From CAYNHF01 sp964397045 (GTDB lineage Bacteria; Actinomycetota; Acidimicrobiia; Spongiisociales; UBA5794): a stretch of 64,000 nt of DNA. The stretch covers positions 1 to 64,000 of the forward strand of contig CAYNHF010000011.1 in the NCBI GenBank assembly GCA_964397045.1, written 5' to 3'. Shown piece by piece: positions 1 to 8,386 of the stretch. Position numbers and translations under genes: made by a program. Position 1 is the first letter of the stretch; every line of letters starts with the position of its first letter. Below the pieces are notes generated by a model. The model ran no database searches and was not told the origin of the DNA. It was given only the letters and a program-made list of their open reading frames with translations.

Positions 1-1
1 T

Positions 2-208
2 GAGTTCCTCTATGCACTGCTATTCGTGCTCGAGCGGCGTGATCTGTGGACGCTGTCGCTTGGTGTGCAGCAACTGGACAACCAGGAAGTACCGACCACG
101 GTGCTCATGGCAGGTTCCGTGATCATCTCGATTCCAGTCATCCTCCTCTTCTTCCTCGCGGAGCGTTGGCTGCGAGAGGGGCTCACCGCCGGCGGCGTGA
201 AGGGTTGA
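2..208 (+). CDS. Carbohydrate ABC transporter permease, C-terminal fragment (MalG-type)
   Basis: The reading frame is open from the window edge and ends at a TGA at 206-208, giving about 68 residues. The end of the protein shows a last membrane span (around VLMAGSVIISIPVILLFFL) followed by a tail ending GLTAGGVKG. That tail is highly typical of the MalG-like inner-membrane subunit of sugar ABC transporters (CUT1 family). The 5' part, including the EAA loop that contacts the ATPase, lies outside the window. The gene stops 31 nt before the glycosyltransferase at 240, so the two are probably co-transcribed and the transporter may import a sugar related to that enzyme's product. Confidence 0.8.
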   Translation, partial: EFLYALLFVLERRDLWTLSLGVQQLDNQEVPTTVLMAGSVIISIPVILLFFLAERWLREGLTAGGVKG

Positions 209-239
209 GCGGGCCGGAGCCCAACGGAGGTCTGGCCTG

Positions 240-1436
240 GTGATCGTTGGAGCGGTCTCGATGCGGTTCGCCGGACTCGATGGGGTCAGTCTGGAAGCGG
301 CCAAGGTTGCAGCAGCTTTGGAGGCTGCAGGCTACGAGTCGGTGTGGTTCGCCGGTGAACTCGGCCCTGAGTTCTCACCAGGCCGCGAGGCGCCTGCCGC
401 TCATTTTGCGGGCGACAGCAATCGGGAACTCGAAGACGCGTGTTTCGGCCGGGCCCCTTTCGGTCCCGGCGTCCGTGGTGCGATCGATGCTCGCGCCGGA
501 CTGCTGGAAGTTGCGCTGGAGCGGTTCATCGGGGACTTCTCCGTCGACGTACTGTTGGTGCACAACGCGTTGTCGATCCCGATGCAGCTGCCGCTCGGTG
601 TCGCGTTGCGAAGAGTGATCGAGCGCACAGGGATTCATGCCATTGGACATCACCATGACTTTGGGTGGGAGCGTCCGCGCTACGCGCACTGCGCGGTGCC
701 AGACATCATGGAAACAACCTTCCCGCCGACGCTGCCGAACCTCAGTCACGTAGTGATCAACCGGGACGCCGCCGACCAACTGCGTCTCCGCCGTGGCCTC
801 GAAGCGGTGGTGCTTCCCAACGTGATGGACTTCGCCAACCCACCTCTGCCCGGCGACGGCTCTCGGTATCGGAGAAAAGCCGGGATCGGGGAGCAGGATG
901 TCGTGCTGCTGCAGCCGACGCGGATCATCTCCCGCAAAGGAATCGAGCTGACGATCCGGCTCGCAGCCGCGCTCGACGATCCGAAGGTGAAGGTGGTCGT
1001 CAGCCACCCGGACGATCGCGACGAGGCGTACTGGAGCGAGCTCGTTGCGCTGGCGACGGTGCTCGATGTCGATCTTCGTTTGGCTGCGGCGGGTCGGAAC
1101 GCAGCCGCGCTGGCAGATACGTACGCCGCCGCAGATCTGGTGTGTTTCCCGAGCAGGGCAGAGGGATTCGGCAATGCGCTGCTCGAGGCGTTCTATCACC
1201 GGAGACCCGTCATGGTGAACCGCTATGCGGTGTACGTCCGCGACATAGCGCCGACCGGGGTCCGTTGCATTGAGACGGATGGCGAGATCACGGGGCAGGT
1301 GGTGCGAGACGCGGAAGACTGGCTCGGCGATCGCTCGCGGGCGGAAGCCGCGGCGGAGACGAACTACACAGTGGGGGAGCAGCACTACTCGTACGACGTT
1401 GTTCGGAGCCGCCTGGGGCCCCTGCTCCCCGGTTGA
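240..1436 (+). CDS. Family 4 glycosyltransferase, possibly mannosylglucosylglycerate-type
   Basis: A 398-residue cytosolic glycosyltransferase of the GT-B fold. The C-terminal half carries the GT4 donor-site pattern: a RIISRKGIELTIRLA segment, then PSRAEGFGNALLEAF with the E-x7-E arrangement. The N-terminal half has an unusual HNALSIPMQLPLGVALR stretch followed by GHHHDFGWERPRY, which I recall from compatible-solute (mannosyl-glucosylglycerate-like) synthases; that subfamily link is from memory. The GTG start at 240 has GGAGG at 225-229. The upstream neighbour is a sugar ABC permease, which fits a glycoside uptake and synthesis locus. The exact acceptor is not shown by the sequence. Confidence 0.75.
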   Translation: MIVGAVSMRFAGLDGVSLEAAKVAAALEAAGYESVWFAGELGPEFSPGREAPAAHFAGDSNRELEDACFGRAPFGPGVRGAIDARAGLLEVALERFIGDFSVDVLLVHNALSIPMQLPLGVALRRVIERTGIHAIGHHHDFGWERPRYAHCAVPDIMETTFPPTLPNLSHVVINRDAADQLRLRRGLEAVVLPNVMDFANPPLPGDGSRYRRKAGIGEQDVVLLQPTRIISRKGIELTIRLAAALDDPKVKVVVSHPDDRDEAYWSELVALATVLDVDLRLAAAGRNAAALADTYAAADLVCFPSRAEGFGNALLEAFYHRRPVMVNRYAVYVRDIAPTGVRCIETDGEITGQVVRDAEDWLGDRSRAEAAAETNYTVGEQHYSYDVVRSRLGPLLPG

Positions 1437-1657
1437 GCAGCACACACCATGCGTCCTCATCCGGTGGACTCGGTATCCCGCCCCACCGGGTGACATCGAG
1501 AAGACGGCGGGCGTGTCGACCAGGATCTCCATCCGTGCCGCGGTGGCACGCCCTGGATCACGTATCGACTGCAGCACTGACTTCTGGCCCTGTCGCGGTT
1601 CGGCCGGGTCTTCCATCCTGTGGCGAGAGAAACGGGAACCCGCCGGAAGGAGGGCGT

Positions 1658-2134
1658 ATGACGTCGATCGAGGATGCCGCCACGACATTCCTGGCCAACA
1701 AGCGGATTGCCGTGACCGGCGTGTCGCGCGATCCGAAGGGTCATGGCAGCAACGCCGTGTACGACAGGCTCAAGAGCCGCGGGTATGACGTGATTGCGGT
1801 GAATCCGAACGCAGACACGATTTCGGGGGACCCCTGCTACCCGGATCTGCAGTCGATCCCGGAAGGGGTCGATGCGGTCGTGATCGGTACCTCGCCTGAG
1901 CGAGCGATGGCGACGATGGAGGAATGCAAGGCCCTCGGGATCGGTCAGGTATGGATGCATCGCGGGTTTGGAGGGGGCAGCGTGGCTCCGGACGCGGCCG
2001 CGTATGGGAGAGCGGAGGGGATCACCGTTATCGACGGCGGATGTCCCTGCATGTTCGATCCGACTGCCGACTTCGGGCACAAGGTCATGCGGGTCATGCT
2101 CGGCATGACCAAGAACGTTCCCAAGCAGGTGTGA
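1658..2134 (+). CDS. CoA-binding Rossmann-fold protein (YccU-like)
   Basis: A 158-residue single-domain protein. The N-terminal half reads as a Rossmann CoA-binding domain (IAVTGVSRDPKGHGSNAVY near residues 14-32, then IAVNPNADTI), and the C-terminal half has the conserved GGCPCMFDP segment of the YccU/CoA_binding_2 family. Such proteins bind CoA in the cytosol, but their physiological role is not established. The ATG at 1658 is chosen because GGAAGGAGG lies at 1645-1653; the frame stays open further upstream but without family similarity. It appears monocistronic, with 221 nt before it and a convergent gene after it. Confidence 0.85.
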   Translation: MTSIEDAATTFLANKRIAVTGVSRDPKGHGSNAVYDRLKSRGYDVIAVNPNADTISGDPCYPDLQSIPEGVDAVVIGTSPERAMATMEECKALGIGQVWMHRGFGGGSVAPDAAAYGRAEGITVIDGGCPCMFDPTADFGHKVMRVMLGMTKNVPKQV

Positions 2135-2168
2135 CTCGACCGTTGCCGAGCGCGGCCGGGTCGGCGTC

Positions 2169-2486
2169 CTACTCCGGCGTGCGATCCTGTGCGGGCAGCG
2201 CCTCCGCATGTCGTGCGCGCGCCCTGGCGGTTCGCTCTAGGCCGTAGAATCGAGGCGCCCACGCCGAGTCCGAGTGGGCCGGCCCGACTGCGGCAACCAC
2301 GTAGACGACGGGGATGGCGAGGAACGACTCGATGGCAGCCTCGATCGTCCATGGTTCGCCGGCCCGCTGCGCCATGGCACGAAACGTGTCACCTACGACG
2401 TACAAGGTTCCTTTGAGGAGCGCGACGATCACCGATGCCACCAGCAGCACTGCCACTGCGAGCCAGAAGAGCTGAACCGCGGTCAT
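2169..2486 (-). CDS. Small membrane protein of unknown function
   Basis: About 105 residues from the ATG at 2486; a GTG 57 nt further upstream is also in frame. It has a strongly hydrophobic span directly after the start (LFWLAVAVLLVASVIVALL), an amphipathic stretch around EAAIESFLAIPVVYVVAAVG that could be a second span, and an Arg/Ala-rich cytosolic tail. I recognise no family. The end lies 34 nt from the convergent CoA-binding gene. No strong ribosome site is visible for either start, so the N-terminus is uncertain. Confidence 0.5.
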   Translation of the reverse strand: MTAVQLFWLAVAVLLVASVIVALLKGTLYVVGDTFRAMAQRAGEPWTIEAAIESFLAIPVVYVVAAVGPAHSDSAWAPRFYGLERTARARARHAEALPAQDRTPE

Positions 2487-2629
2487 GTCCCACCGCCAGG
2501 CTCCGAATGTCGTCCGCGCTGCGACGGGCTCCGGGCTGAGCACCCCAACACCCCTCCCGTCGTCAGCGTACGGCGCCTCAGCATCGGTGCGGTAGGGGAT
2601 TGCGACTGTTCCTGCAGGAGCCTGCGGCG

Positions 2630-2983
2630 TCAGCAGGTGACGTGGAGGATCGCGTAGGTCTCATCGTCTGTCACGGATTGGAGCAGAGCACATGCGGCTG
2701 CCGTTGGTACTGTGACCAGCTGCACGCCACGAGCCGCAGCTTCTGCTTCGACCTCGGGGAGCACGGGCAGCATCCCAGACGCTCCGGTGCCGATCACGAG
2801 CCGGGTGCCGGACCAGGGGATATCCTCGGCGGCGGTCAAGGGAGTGTGGCCGGCAGCTGCTCGTTGCGGGCGGGAAGGGCGCTTGTTGCGGGGGCGGACG
2901 AGACCGGCCTCGATGACAACGTCGTGTTCGTACCGCTTGCCGTTGACTGCGATGGATCCGAAACCGGGGTACTGCACATCCAC
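2630..2983 (-). CDS. Mth938/DUF498-domain protein
   Basis: A 117-residue protein matching the small Mth938 (NDUFAF3-like) fold. It has an N-terminal YPGFGSIAVNGKRYEHDVVI segment, a central LVIGTGASGMLPVLPEV segment and a C-terminal TAAACALLQSV stretch, in the order known for the family. In eukaryotes relatives assist complex I assembly; the bacterial role is not known. It is divergently oriented from the MFS exporter starting at 3055, so the 71 nt between them probably hold both promoters. Length is normal and no key segment is missing. Confidence 0.8.
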   Translation of the reverse strand: MDVQYPGFGSIAVNGKRYEHDVVIEAGLVRPRNKRPSRPQRAAAGHTPLTAAEDIPWSGTRLVIGTGASGMLPVLPEVEAEAAARGVQLVTVPTAAACALLQSVTDDETYAILHVTC

Positions 2984-3054
2984 TCCTTCAGCCTACGCGA
3001 GTTCGCGGCACCCGGCAGTACCGCACCCGTCGGCGTTAGCCTCACGAAGAACGC

Positions 3055-4518
3055 ATGACCGAGACCGACCATCAACCGGCGCCACCCAACGGCATCGACT
3101 ATTCCCGCAAGTGGCTGGTTCTCGTTGCGATCGCGATGGCGATCTTTCTGGGGACCGTGGATGGCAGCATCGTCAACGTGGCGCTGCCGACGCTCGCCGA
3201 TGAGTTCGACACCAGTTTCGGAGTAGTCCAGTGGGTTGCGCTGGGCTACCTACTGACCCAGGCCACTCTCACGCTTGGTATCGGTCGGTTCGGTGACATC
3301 GTCGGGAAGAAGCCCATCTTCACCGCGGGTTTCGGAGTGTTCACACTGTTCTCGGTGTGTGCCGGTCTGGCGCCGACGATCGAGTGGCTGATCGCCTTCC
3401 GGGTGTTGCAGGCAGTCGGAGCGGCCATGATCTTCGCCCTGGCATTTGCTATCACCACCGAGGCATTCCCCGCTTCCGAAAGAGGCAAAGCACTCGGCAT
3501 CAACGGGGCCATGGTCTCGCTAGGCATCATCATCGGGCCGGTACTCGGCGGCCTGATCCTCGATGTTGCCAGCTGGCGGTGGATCTTCCTCGTGAACCTC
3601 CCCATCGGGATAGCGGGGACCATCACCGCGGCCCGCTTCGTGCCCAATACGAAGCCACGGGGCGGGCAGCGGTTCGACTGGCTGGGGGCCGGTCTCTTCT
3701 TCGTGGCAATGCTGACGTTCCTTCTCGCGTTGACCTACGGCCAGGAAGTCGGCTTCAGCGACGCCGGGGTGCTGGCCGGTCTCGGTGTGGCGGTGATTGC
3801 CTTCGGGCTGTTCGTCTTCGCGGAGCGGCGGGTAGCCGAGCCGATGGTTGATCTCACGCTCTTCTCCAACCGCAACTTCACGGTGAACCTCGTGACCGGC
3901 TTCGTGACGTTCGTGGCGATTGCCGGGCTGCTGATTCTGCTGCCCTTCTACCTCGGCGACGTGCTCGGATACGACACCCGCGCAATCGGGCTGCTTCTGG
4001 CTGCGGTGCCGATCACGCTGGGGATCACGGCACCGCTCTCCGGATCATTCTCCGACCGAATCGGCACCCGGCCGGTCACCGTGGGTGGGCTCGCGGTCCT
4101 GACGCTCGGCTACGCGATTGCTGCTGCGGTGTTCGGGACGGAGACGAGTGCGGTCGCGTTCGTCGCGGTGGGCCTCGTGATTGGCGCAGGCATGGGAATC
4201 TTCCAGTCGCCGAACAACAGCGCCATCCTCGGATCGGTCCCGCCGAATCGCCTGGGGATCGCCTCCGGCATGTTGACGATCAACCGGATCACAGGTCAGA
4301 TCGTCGGTATCGCGGTGCTGGGGGCCGTTTGGGCCGGGCGAACCACCGGCTACGCCGGCGGTGGGACCGCCGAGTCGGCGCCGGCATCTGCCCAAGCCAA
4401 TGGCCTCTCCGACACTCTGGTGGTCACCACGGTGCTCTGCGGTCTGGCGCTGGTGCTTGCGCTGTGGACGTGGCGACGGGAGCGGAACCTCGGGTTGGCA
4501 ACTGACAGACTCGGCTGA
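3055..4518 (+). CDS. MFS drug exporter, DHA2 (EmrB/QacA-like) family
   Basis: A 487-residue inner-membrane transporter with about 14 predicted hydrophobic spans. Span 1 contains the DHA2-type motif GTVDGSIVNVALPTL (around residues 37-51). The loop after span 2 has a GRFGDIVGKKP motif A (around 82-92). Motif C-like glycines are in span 5 (GIIIGPVLGGLIL). These indicate a proton-coupled antiporter of the QacA/EmrB group; the substrate cannot be read. The ATG start follows a divergent promoter region shared with the Mth938-domain gene, and the gene is nearly convergent with the GTPase at 4534. Confidence 0.9.
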   Translation: MTETDHQPAPPNGIDYSRKWLVLVAIAMAIFLGTVDGSIVNVALPTLADEFDTSFGVVQWVALGYLLTQATLTLGIGRFGDIVGKKPIFTAGFGVFTLFSVCAGLAPTIEWLIAFRVLQAVGAAMIFALAFAITTEAFPASERGKALGINGAMVSLGIIIGPVLGGLILDVASWRWIFLVNLPIGIAGTITAARFVPNTKPRGGQRFDWLGAGLFFVAMLTFLLALTYGQEVGFSDAGVLAGLGVAVIAFGLFVFAERRVAEPMVDLTLFSNRNFTVNLVTGFVTFVAIAGLLILLPFYLGDVLGYDTRAIGLLLAAVPITLGITAPLSGSFSDRIGTRPVTVGGLAVLTLGYAIAAAVFGTETSAVAFVAVGLVIGAGMGIFQSPNNSAILGSVPPNRLGIASGMLTINRITGQIVGIAVLGAVWAGRTTGYAGGGTAESAPASAQANGLSDTLVVTTVLCGLALVLALWTWRRERNLGLATDRLG

Positions 4519-4533
4519 GCTCTTGGGTGGGTG

Positions 4534-5547
4534 TCAGGCGTGGATCTCGACCACGTCCGAGTCGACGAGGAGGTGATCGCGACCTACCTGTTGACCGTCG
4601 AAGCTCCCAGCACCCCAAACGCGGGCGAACTTGAAGTCCGCCGCGACATCCTTGTGGATCAGGGTCGCCAGATCGAACACTGTTCCCCCGGTGCGGAGTG
4701 TGAATGGATTCCCCATGTCCGGTGGTTGTCCCGGGATCTTGGTGTAGACCCTCACGACCCCGAGCGCGTCGAACAACCACGGGCCGAGTTGATCGAGGCC
4801 GGCACCGGTTTCGGCAGATACGGCCGTCGTCGGGAAGTCAACCTCGAGGAGCTCCGCGAGCACCTCGAGTTCCGCCTCCGGTTGTTCAATGAGGTCGGTC
4901 TTGTTCGCCACCAGCAGGGTGGGGAGACGGACCGAGAACAGATCTTCGGGGTCCGGCTCGTCTGCCCGTCCGTGTGGCCATCGGGCGAGAAGCTCGACTC
5001 GGCGTTCGCTCAGGATGCGTAACGCGATCTCGGCCCGTTCGACACAGCCGGGTTCGCTCAGGTCGATCACAAACAGGCAGCCGTCCGCATGCTGCAGCGT
5101 GTCGCTGATGAATGGAATCGGGTGCTCTGCCGCGATCGAGGGCACGTCGATGAGTTGGAACGCAACATTTCCGTATGGAAACATGCCGGGTTGTGGCCAC
5201 TGCGTCGCGAAGGGGTAGGGCTCCGAGGCGGTGTGCGATCCGGTGAGCCGGGCGTGTAATGCCGACTTGCCTCCATTTGGTGGCCCGATTAGCGCGATCT
5301 GGCCGGCGCCTTCTGCGCGGAACGCGACCTGGGGCCCGGTCCGGCTCGCCCCTTTGGTAGGGCTCGAGATTTCGTCGGAGAGTTCCTTGATCTTGGTCTT
5401 GATGTCGCCGCGAAGATGTTCGGTGCCCTTGTGTTTGGGGATCACCCGCATCATCTCGCGCAGCAGGGTGAGTCGTTCCTGAGGCTCGCGGGCCCTGCGG
5501 TACTCGGCCTGAATCTTCTTGAACTCCGGCGTCACGTTGGTCGGCAT
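4534..5547 (-). CDS. DRG-like GTPase with C-terminal TGS-type domain
   Basis: A 337-residue P-loop GTPase. G1 is GPPNGGKS (residues 88-95), G4 is NKTD, and SAETG corresponds to G5. An N-terminal helical region rich in charge precedes the G domain, and the last about 70 residues (VYTKIPGQPPD through the end) look like a TGS domain. This is the domain order of DRG/Obg-like GTPases thought to act on ribosomes. The ATG at 5547 gives a family-like N-terminus; an upstream in-frame start would add 36 unrelated residues. Switch II reads DVPS rather than DxxG, a deviation worth noting. Confidence 0.75.
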   Translation of the reverse strand: MPTNVTPEFKKIQAEYRRAREPQERLTLLREMMRVIPKHKGTEHLRGDIKTKIKELSDEISSPTKGASRTGPQVAFRAEGAGQIALIGPPNGGKSALHARLTGSHTASEPYPFATQWPQPGMFPYGNVAFQLIDVPSIAAEHPIPFISDTLQHADGCLFVIDLSEPGCVERAEIALRILSERRVELLARWPHGRADEPDPEDLFSVRLPTLLVANKTDLIEQPEAELEVLAELLEVDFPTTAVSAETGAGLDQLGPWLFDALGVVRVYTKIPGQPPDMGNPFTLRTGGTVFDLATLIHKDVAADFKFARVWGAGSFDGQQVGRDHLLVDSDVVEIHA

Positions 5548-5665
5548 CGTCCCATTCTCGCGAATCGTGCCGGAACCGTGAGGGGCAAACGGCCCGAGTC
5601 TTCGAAACGCCAGAGTCTTGGAGAGGAAGGTCAGCTTGTCTGCGAGGTGGCGCATGCCGGCGCGG

Positions 5666-5926
5666 TCAGTTGTCGGTGCCTTCGCGAATCATCCTGGCCA
5701 CCCAGACGCCGGAGAAGCTCGCTACAACTGACACGATGACGAGACCGAAGAGAAACGGGATGGTCCGACGACTCGGATTCTCGAGCCGCTGCCACTCGTA
5801 GAGGCCCAACGTGTCGACGATGTGTTCATACCCGATGGCAGCGAGGATCACGATGCCGCCGCCCACGACCAGTCCGGACACGACGGCCAATGCTCTCCTC
5901 GCCTGGCTGGCCCCCGAGTCGCTCAC
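5666..5926 (-). CDS. Small two-span membrane protein
   Basis: An 86-residue protein with two hydrophobic spans (VVSGLVVGGGIVILAAIGY and PFLFGLVIVSVVASFSGVW) separated by a short charged loop, ending in a basic then acidic tail. The GTG at 5926 is preferred because an AAGGTGAAGAG ribosome site lies just before it; a TTG 24 nt upstream is also in frame. No family is recognised. It follows the GT-C-like gene on the same strand by 72 nt and precedes the GTPase by 118 nt, so it may be the last gene of that operon. Confidence 0.55.
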   Translation of the reverse strand: MSDSGASQARRALAVVSGLVVGGGIVILAAIGYEHIVDTLGLYEWQRLENPSRRTIPFLFGLVIVSVVASFSGVWVARMIREGTDN

Positions 5927-5998
5927 CTCTTCACCTTCAGATGCAGGCAAGACAGGGCACCGATCCAGTGGGGGTCGTGATGTGCGGCTTTCGGGTGT

Positions 5999-7663
5999 TC
6001 ATTGTCGGTCCGCGGGGTTCTCATACCGATAGATACCCCCGAATTCATCACTCACGACGAGCACAGCTCCTTGCTCGAAGAATGCGGCCGTCTCCAGCAA
6101 CCGTTCGTAGGCCCGTTCATTGCGATACCGGATACGTTCGGGAACGATGAGTACGTCGGCGGTGAGGAATACGCTCGAATTGCGTGCATGTATCTCGGCG
6201 ATCTCAGCACCTGCGATTGCAGCCTCTGTGAGGTAGAAGATCTCTGCGTCGGACTCATAGCGAAGGTAGCGAGCAAAGATCGAACTATCGGCGGTCATTA
6301 CGAGGTCGCTGGGGCCGGTGTTGGCGAGGACCCACTCACCCTTGGCGATGTTGCGGTCCCGAGATGGGTCTTCGAGGATCGCCATGCCAAGCGCATTGTG
6401 TACCGCTAGTACCGCGACCAGCGCCACGAGCAAGGGCGTTCCAAAGCGGGCGGATCGCCGGGGCGCCGCGACAAGGCCGACCGTGAGGAGCATGGTCAAG
6501 GGAGGCGTCGCAAACAGCCACGCCTCGGGACCGTCACTGCCGGCAGACCGCATGACCTGGAAGAGAACCATCGTCGCCAGCCAGGCGACGAGCGCGATGA
6601 TCGCCGCCGATCTTCGCCTGCGGTGGATGCCGGGGACCGCGACTGCGATCGTGATGAACACAAGGACGAGAGCGGCAAGGAAGGTCACCGCCATGACCAT
6701 CAGCTGGAACGTGGCGACCCGACCTGCAACGAACACTTCGTCGTCCATCGCGCGTTCCGGGGCCGCATCCCGCACCACGTCGGTGAGTCCATCGAAAGCG
6801 AAGAGGAATCCGCTCGAGATGATCGACTGGCCGGCGCCGATGGCGCCCCGCGCCACCAGGTTGGGGGAAATCGCGAGTTCCGATGAGCTGGCGCTGGTGT
6901 AGAACTCCGAGTACGACTGGTCTCCGGAGTCTGCGATGGCATATGCGGCGTATGTTCCGAGCACCACGAGGAAGGCGAAGGCCGCCCCATACGCAGCAAG
7001 CCGCCGCCATTGTCGCTGCACGATCAGGAACACGGGAATCGCGATCACGGAGACCATCGCAGTCAATCCATGGGCCAGGAAGGCCACAGCTCCTAGTGCC
7101 CCGATGCCTGCCCAGAGGGACCACCGTCTCGGATTGCCCAATGCAACGTAGAGGAGTCCGACCGCGGCGAACAGACCAAGCGGATAGACCTCTACCTCGG
7201 TGGAGAATCGCCAGAAACCGAAGGTCACGACCAGAAGCAGCGCGCCAAGCAACGACGTCGTTCGGTTGAGGCGCAGACGCTGGTTGAGCACAAGGAACTG
7301 CAGGAGGACGACGAAGCCGGCAAGCACGGCGTTGACGACGCCGACTACGTCGAAGGCGCGCTCGCTGATCCCCAGGCCGCGGGCTACGACGAATACCGCC
7401 TTCATTACGGGAATGAAGAGGAGTTCGCGAGCGCTCATCGTTTCGCTGATGGAGGCGTCCTCGATCTGGAGCGCGAACCAGTAGGCATCATCCGAACCGG
7501 TGCGAACGGATGGGGACGTGAGGAGGAAGAAGACGATGACGGCAAGCACGCCCAGGCCCAGGAAGATCCGGAACTGGCGCTGATTGAGCTGTTCGAGCGC
7601 GGTGATTCGGATCTGGCCAACTTCCGTCTTGTGTGGCTGCTTGATGCGGGTCTCAGATCGCAT
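5999..7663 (-). CDS. Multi-span membrane protein, GT-C glycosyltransferase-like
   Basis: A 554-residue protein with roughly ten or more membrane spans and a soluble C-terminal domain of about 120 residues. The first extracytoplasmic loop contains GSDDAYWF with a double Asp at residues 58-59. A span pair is interrupted by FGFWRFSTEVEVYPLG, resembling PMT/ArnT-type (GT39/GT83) enzymes that use polyprenyl-phosphate sugars at the outer face. Its start overlaps the end of the upstream half-DMT gene by 11 nt, so they are coupled. The assignment rests on topology and the Asp pair rather than a full motif set; a non-catalytic membrane protein is possible. Confidence 0.6.
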   Translation of the reverse strand: MRSETRIKQPHKTEVGQIRITALEQLNQRQFRIFLGLGVLAVIVFFLLTSPSVRTGSDDAYWFALQIEDASISETMSARELLFIPVMKAVFVVARGLGISERAFDVVGVVNAVLAGFVVLLQFLVLNQRLRLNRTTSLLGALLLVVTFGFWRFSTEVEVYPLGLFAAVGLLYVALGNPRRWSLWAGIGALGAVAFLAHGLTAMVSVIAIPVFLIVQRQWRRLAAYGAAFAFLVVLGTYAAYAIADSGDQSYSEFYTSASSSELAISPNLVARGAIGAGQSIISSGFLFAFDGLTDVVRDAAPERAMDDEVFVAGRVATFQLMVMAVTFLAALVLVFITIAVAVPGIHRRRRSAAIIALVAWLATMVLFQVMRSAGSDGPEAWLFATPPLTMLLTVGLVAAPRRSARFGTPLLVALVAVLAVHNALGMAILEDPSRDRNIAKGEWVLANTGPSDLVMTADSSIFARYLRYESDAEIFYLTEAAIAGAEIAEIHARNSSVFLTADVLIVPERIRYRNERAYERLLETAAFFEQGAVLVVSDEFGGIYRYENPADRQ

Positions 7664-7964
7664 AGAGGGCCATCCCAGCCACGATCGCAGCCACCGCGTA
7701 CATGTGATCCCTGGTGATCTTCTCGCCGAGCACCCTGCCGGACAGAAAGAGCACGAGCACCTGCGTCAGCCCGAGTGCCATATAGACAACGCCGATTTCC
7801 AGTTGAGTGAGGGCGCCGAAGAAGCCGAGCTGAGCGACCACGAACAGGCCCATCGCAGCTGCCAGGATGACGAGTCGGCGCCCCCTCAAGAAGAACAGCC
7901 GATAGCTCACCTGGGCAAAAGCGGTGCTGGTGACGGCAACGGCAAGCAGCGCGGCACCCGTCAT
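7653..7964 (-). CDS. Half-size EamA/DMT membrane protein (ArnF-like)
   Basis: A 103-residue, four-span protein of the drug/metabolite transporter superfamily in its short (SMR-like) form. The C-terminal EamA signature is visible as GVVYMALGLTQVLVLFLSGRVLGEKIT, with a conserved Glu before the last span. Short DMT pairs such as ArnE/ArnF flip undecaprenyl-phosphate-linked sugars. The ATG at 7964 follows the stop of the other half-DMT gene (7961-8386) with a 4-nt overlap, so the two are translationally coupled and probably form a heterodimer. Its own end overlaps the GT-C-like gene. Confidence 0.75.
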   Translation of the reverse strand: MTGAALLAVAVTSTAFAQVSYRLFFLRGRRLVILAAAMGLFVVAQLGFFGALTQLEIGVVYMALGLTQVLVLFLSGRVLGEKITRDHMYAVAAIVAGMALYAI

Positions 7965-8386
7965 GACGAAACCCGCAGACTCAGCCACATCGTGCCCGCC
8001 GTGATCATCGCAGCCCCCGCCACCTGGGTAGGGCCAATGTCGTCGCCGAAAGCAAAGGCGACCAGGAGCAAGCCGGGGAAGAAGAGGCTCGATAGCGGGA
8101 ACGTCGTGCTCAGCGGGAACCTGCTGTTGGCGTAGCCCCAGACCCCAAGCCTCACGAGGTTGAGGGTGAGTACCGCGCCCACCCCGGCAGCGAGCAGTCC
8201 GATGCTCCACGCAAGTCGATTGTCTGCCAGCGTTTTCAGCAACACGGCACCTAGCAGCTGGAGACTCACCGCGAGCAGCATGACGGCGATGGCGGGGAGG
8301 TTGGAGCGCAGGTTGCTCCACGACCCGGCCGGGGGCGCCCCGGCAGAGTCCGTCTCGCACATGCCCTCGCTCTCCCTGAGGTTCAT
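7961..8386 (-). CDS. Half-size EamA/DMT membrane protein (ArnE-like)
   Basis: A 141-residue protein with a polar N-terminus of about 30 residues and then four hydrophobic spans. The end reads GDDIGPTQVAGAAMITAGTMWLSL, the usual close of an EamA repeat. It is the first half of a coupled pair with 7653-7964, and its ATG overlaps the sulfotransferase stop by 4 nt (ATGA at 8383-8386). The likely role, by analogy with ArnE/F, is flipping a lipid-linked sugar to the outer face for the GT-C-like protein two genes downstream. The substrate is not evident. Confidence 0.72.
   Translation of the reverse strand: MNLRESEGMCETDSAGAPPAGSWSNLRSNLPAIAVMLLAVSLQLLGAVLLKTLADNRLAWSIGLLAAGVGAVLTLNLVRLGVWGYANSRFPLSTTFPLSSLFFPGLLLVAFAFGDDIGPTQVAGAAMITAGTMWLSLRVSS

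Noticed and set aside
375..1688. Minus-strand 437-codon frame across the first glycosyltransferase
   Set aside because: It lacks recognisable domains and lies wholly opposite a well-supported GT4 gene and its downstream gap.
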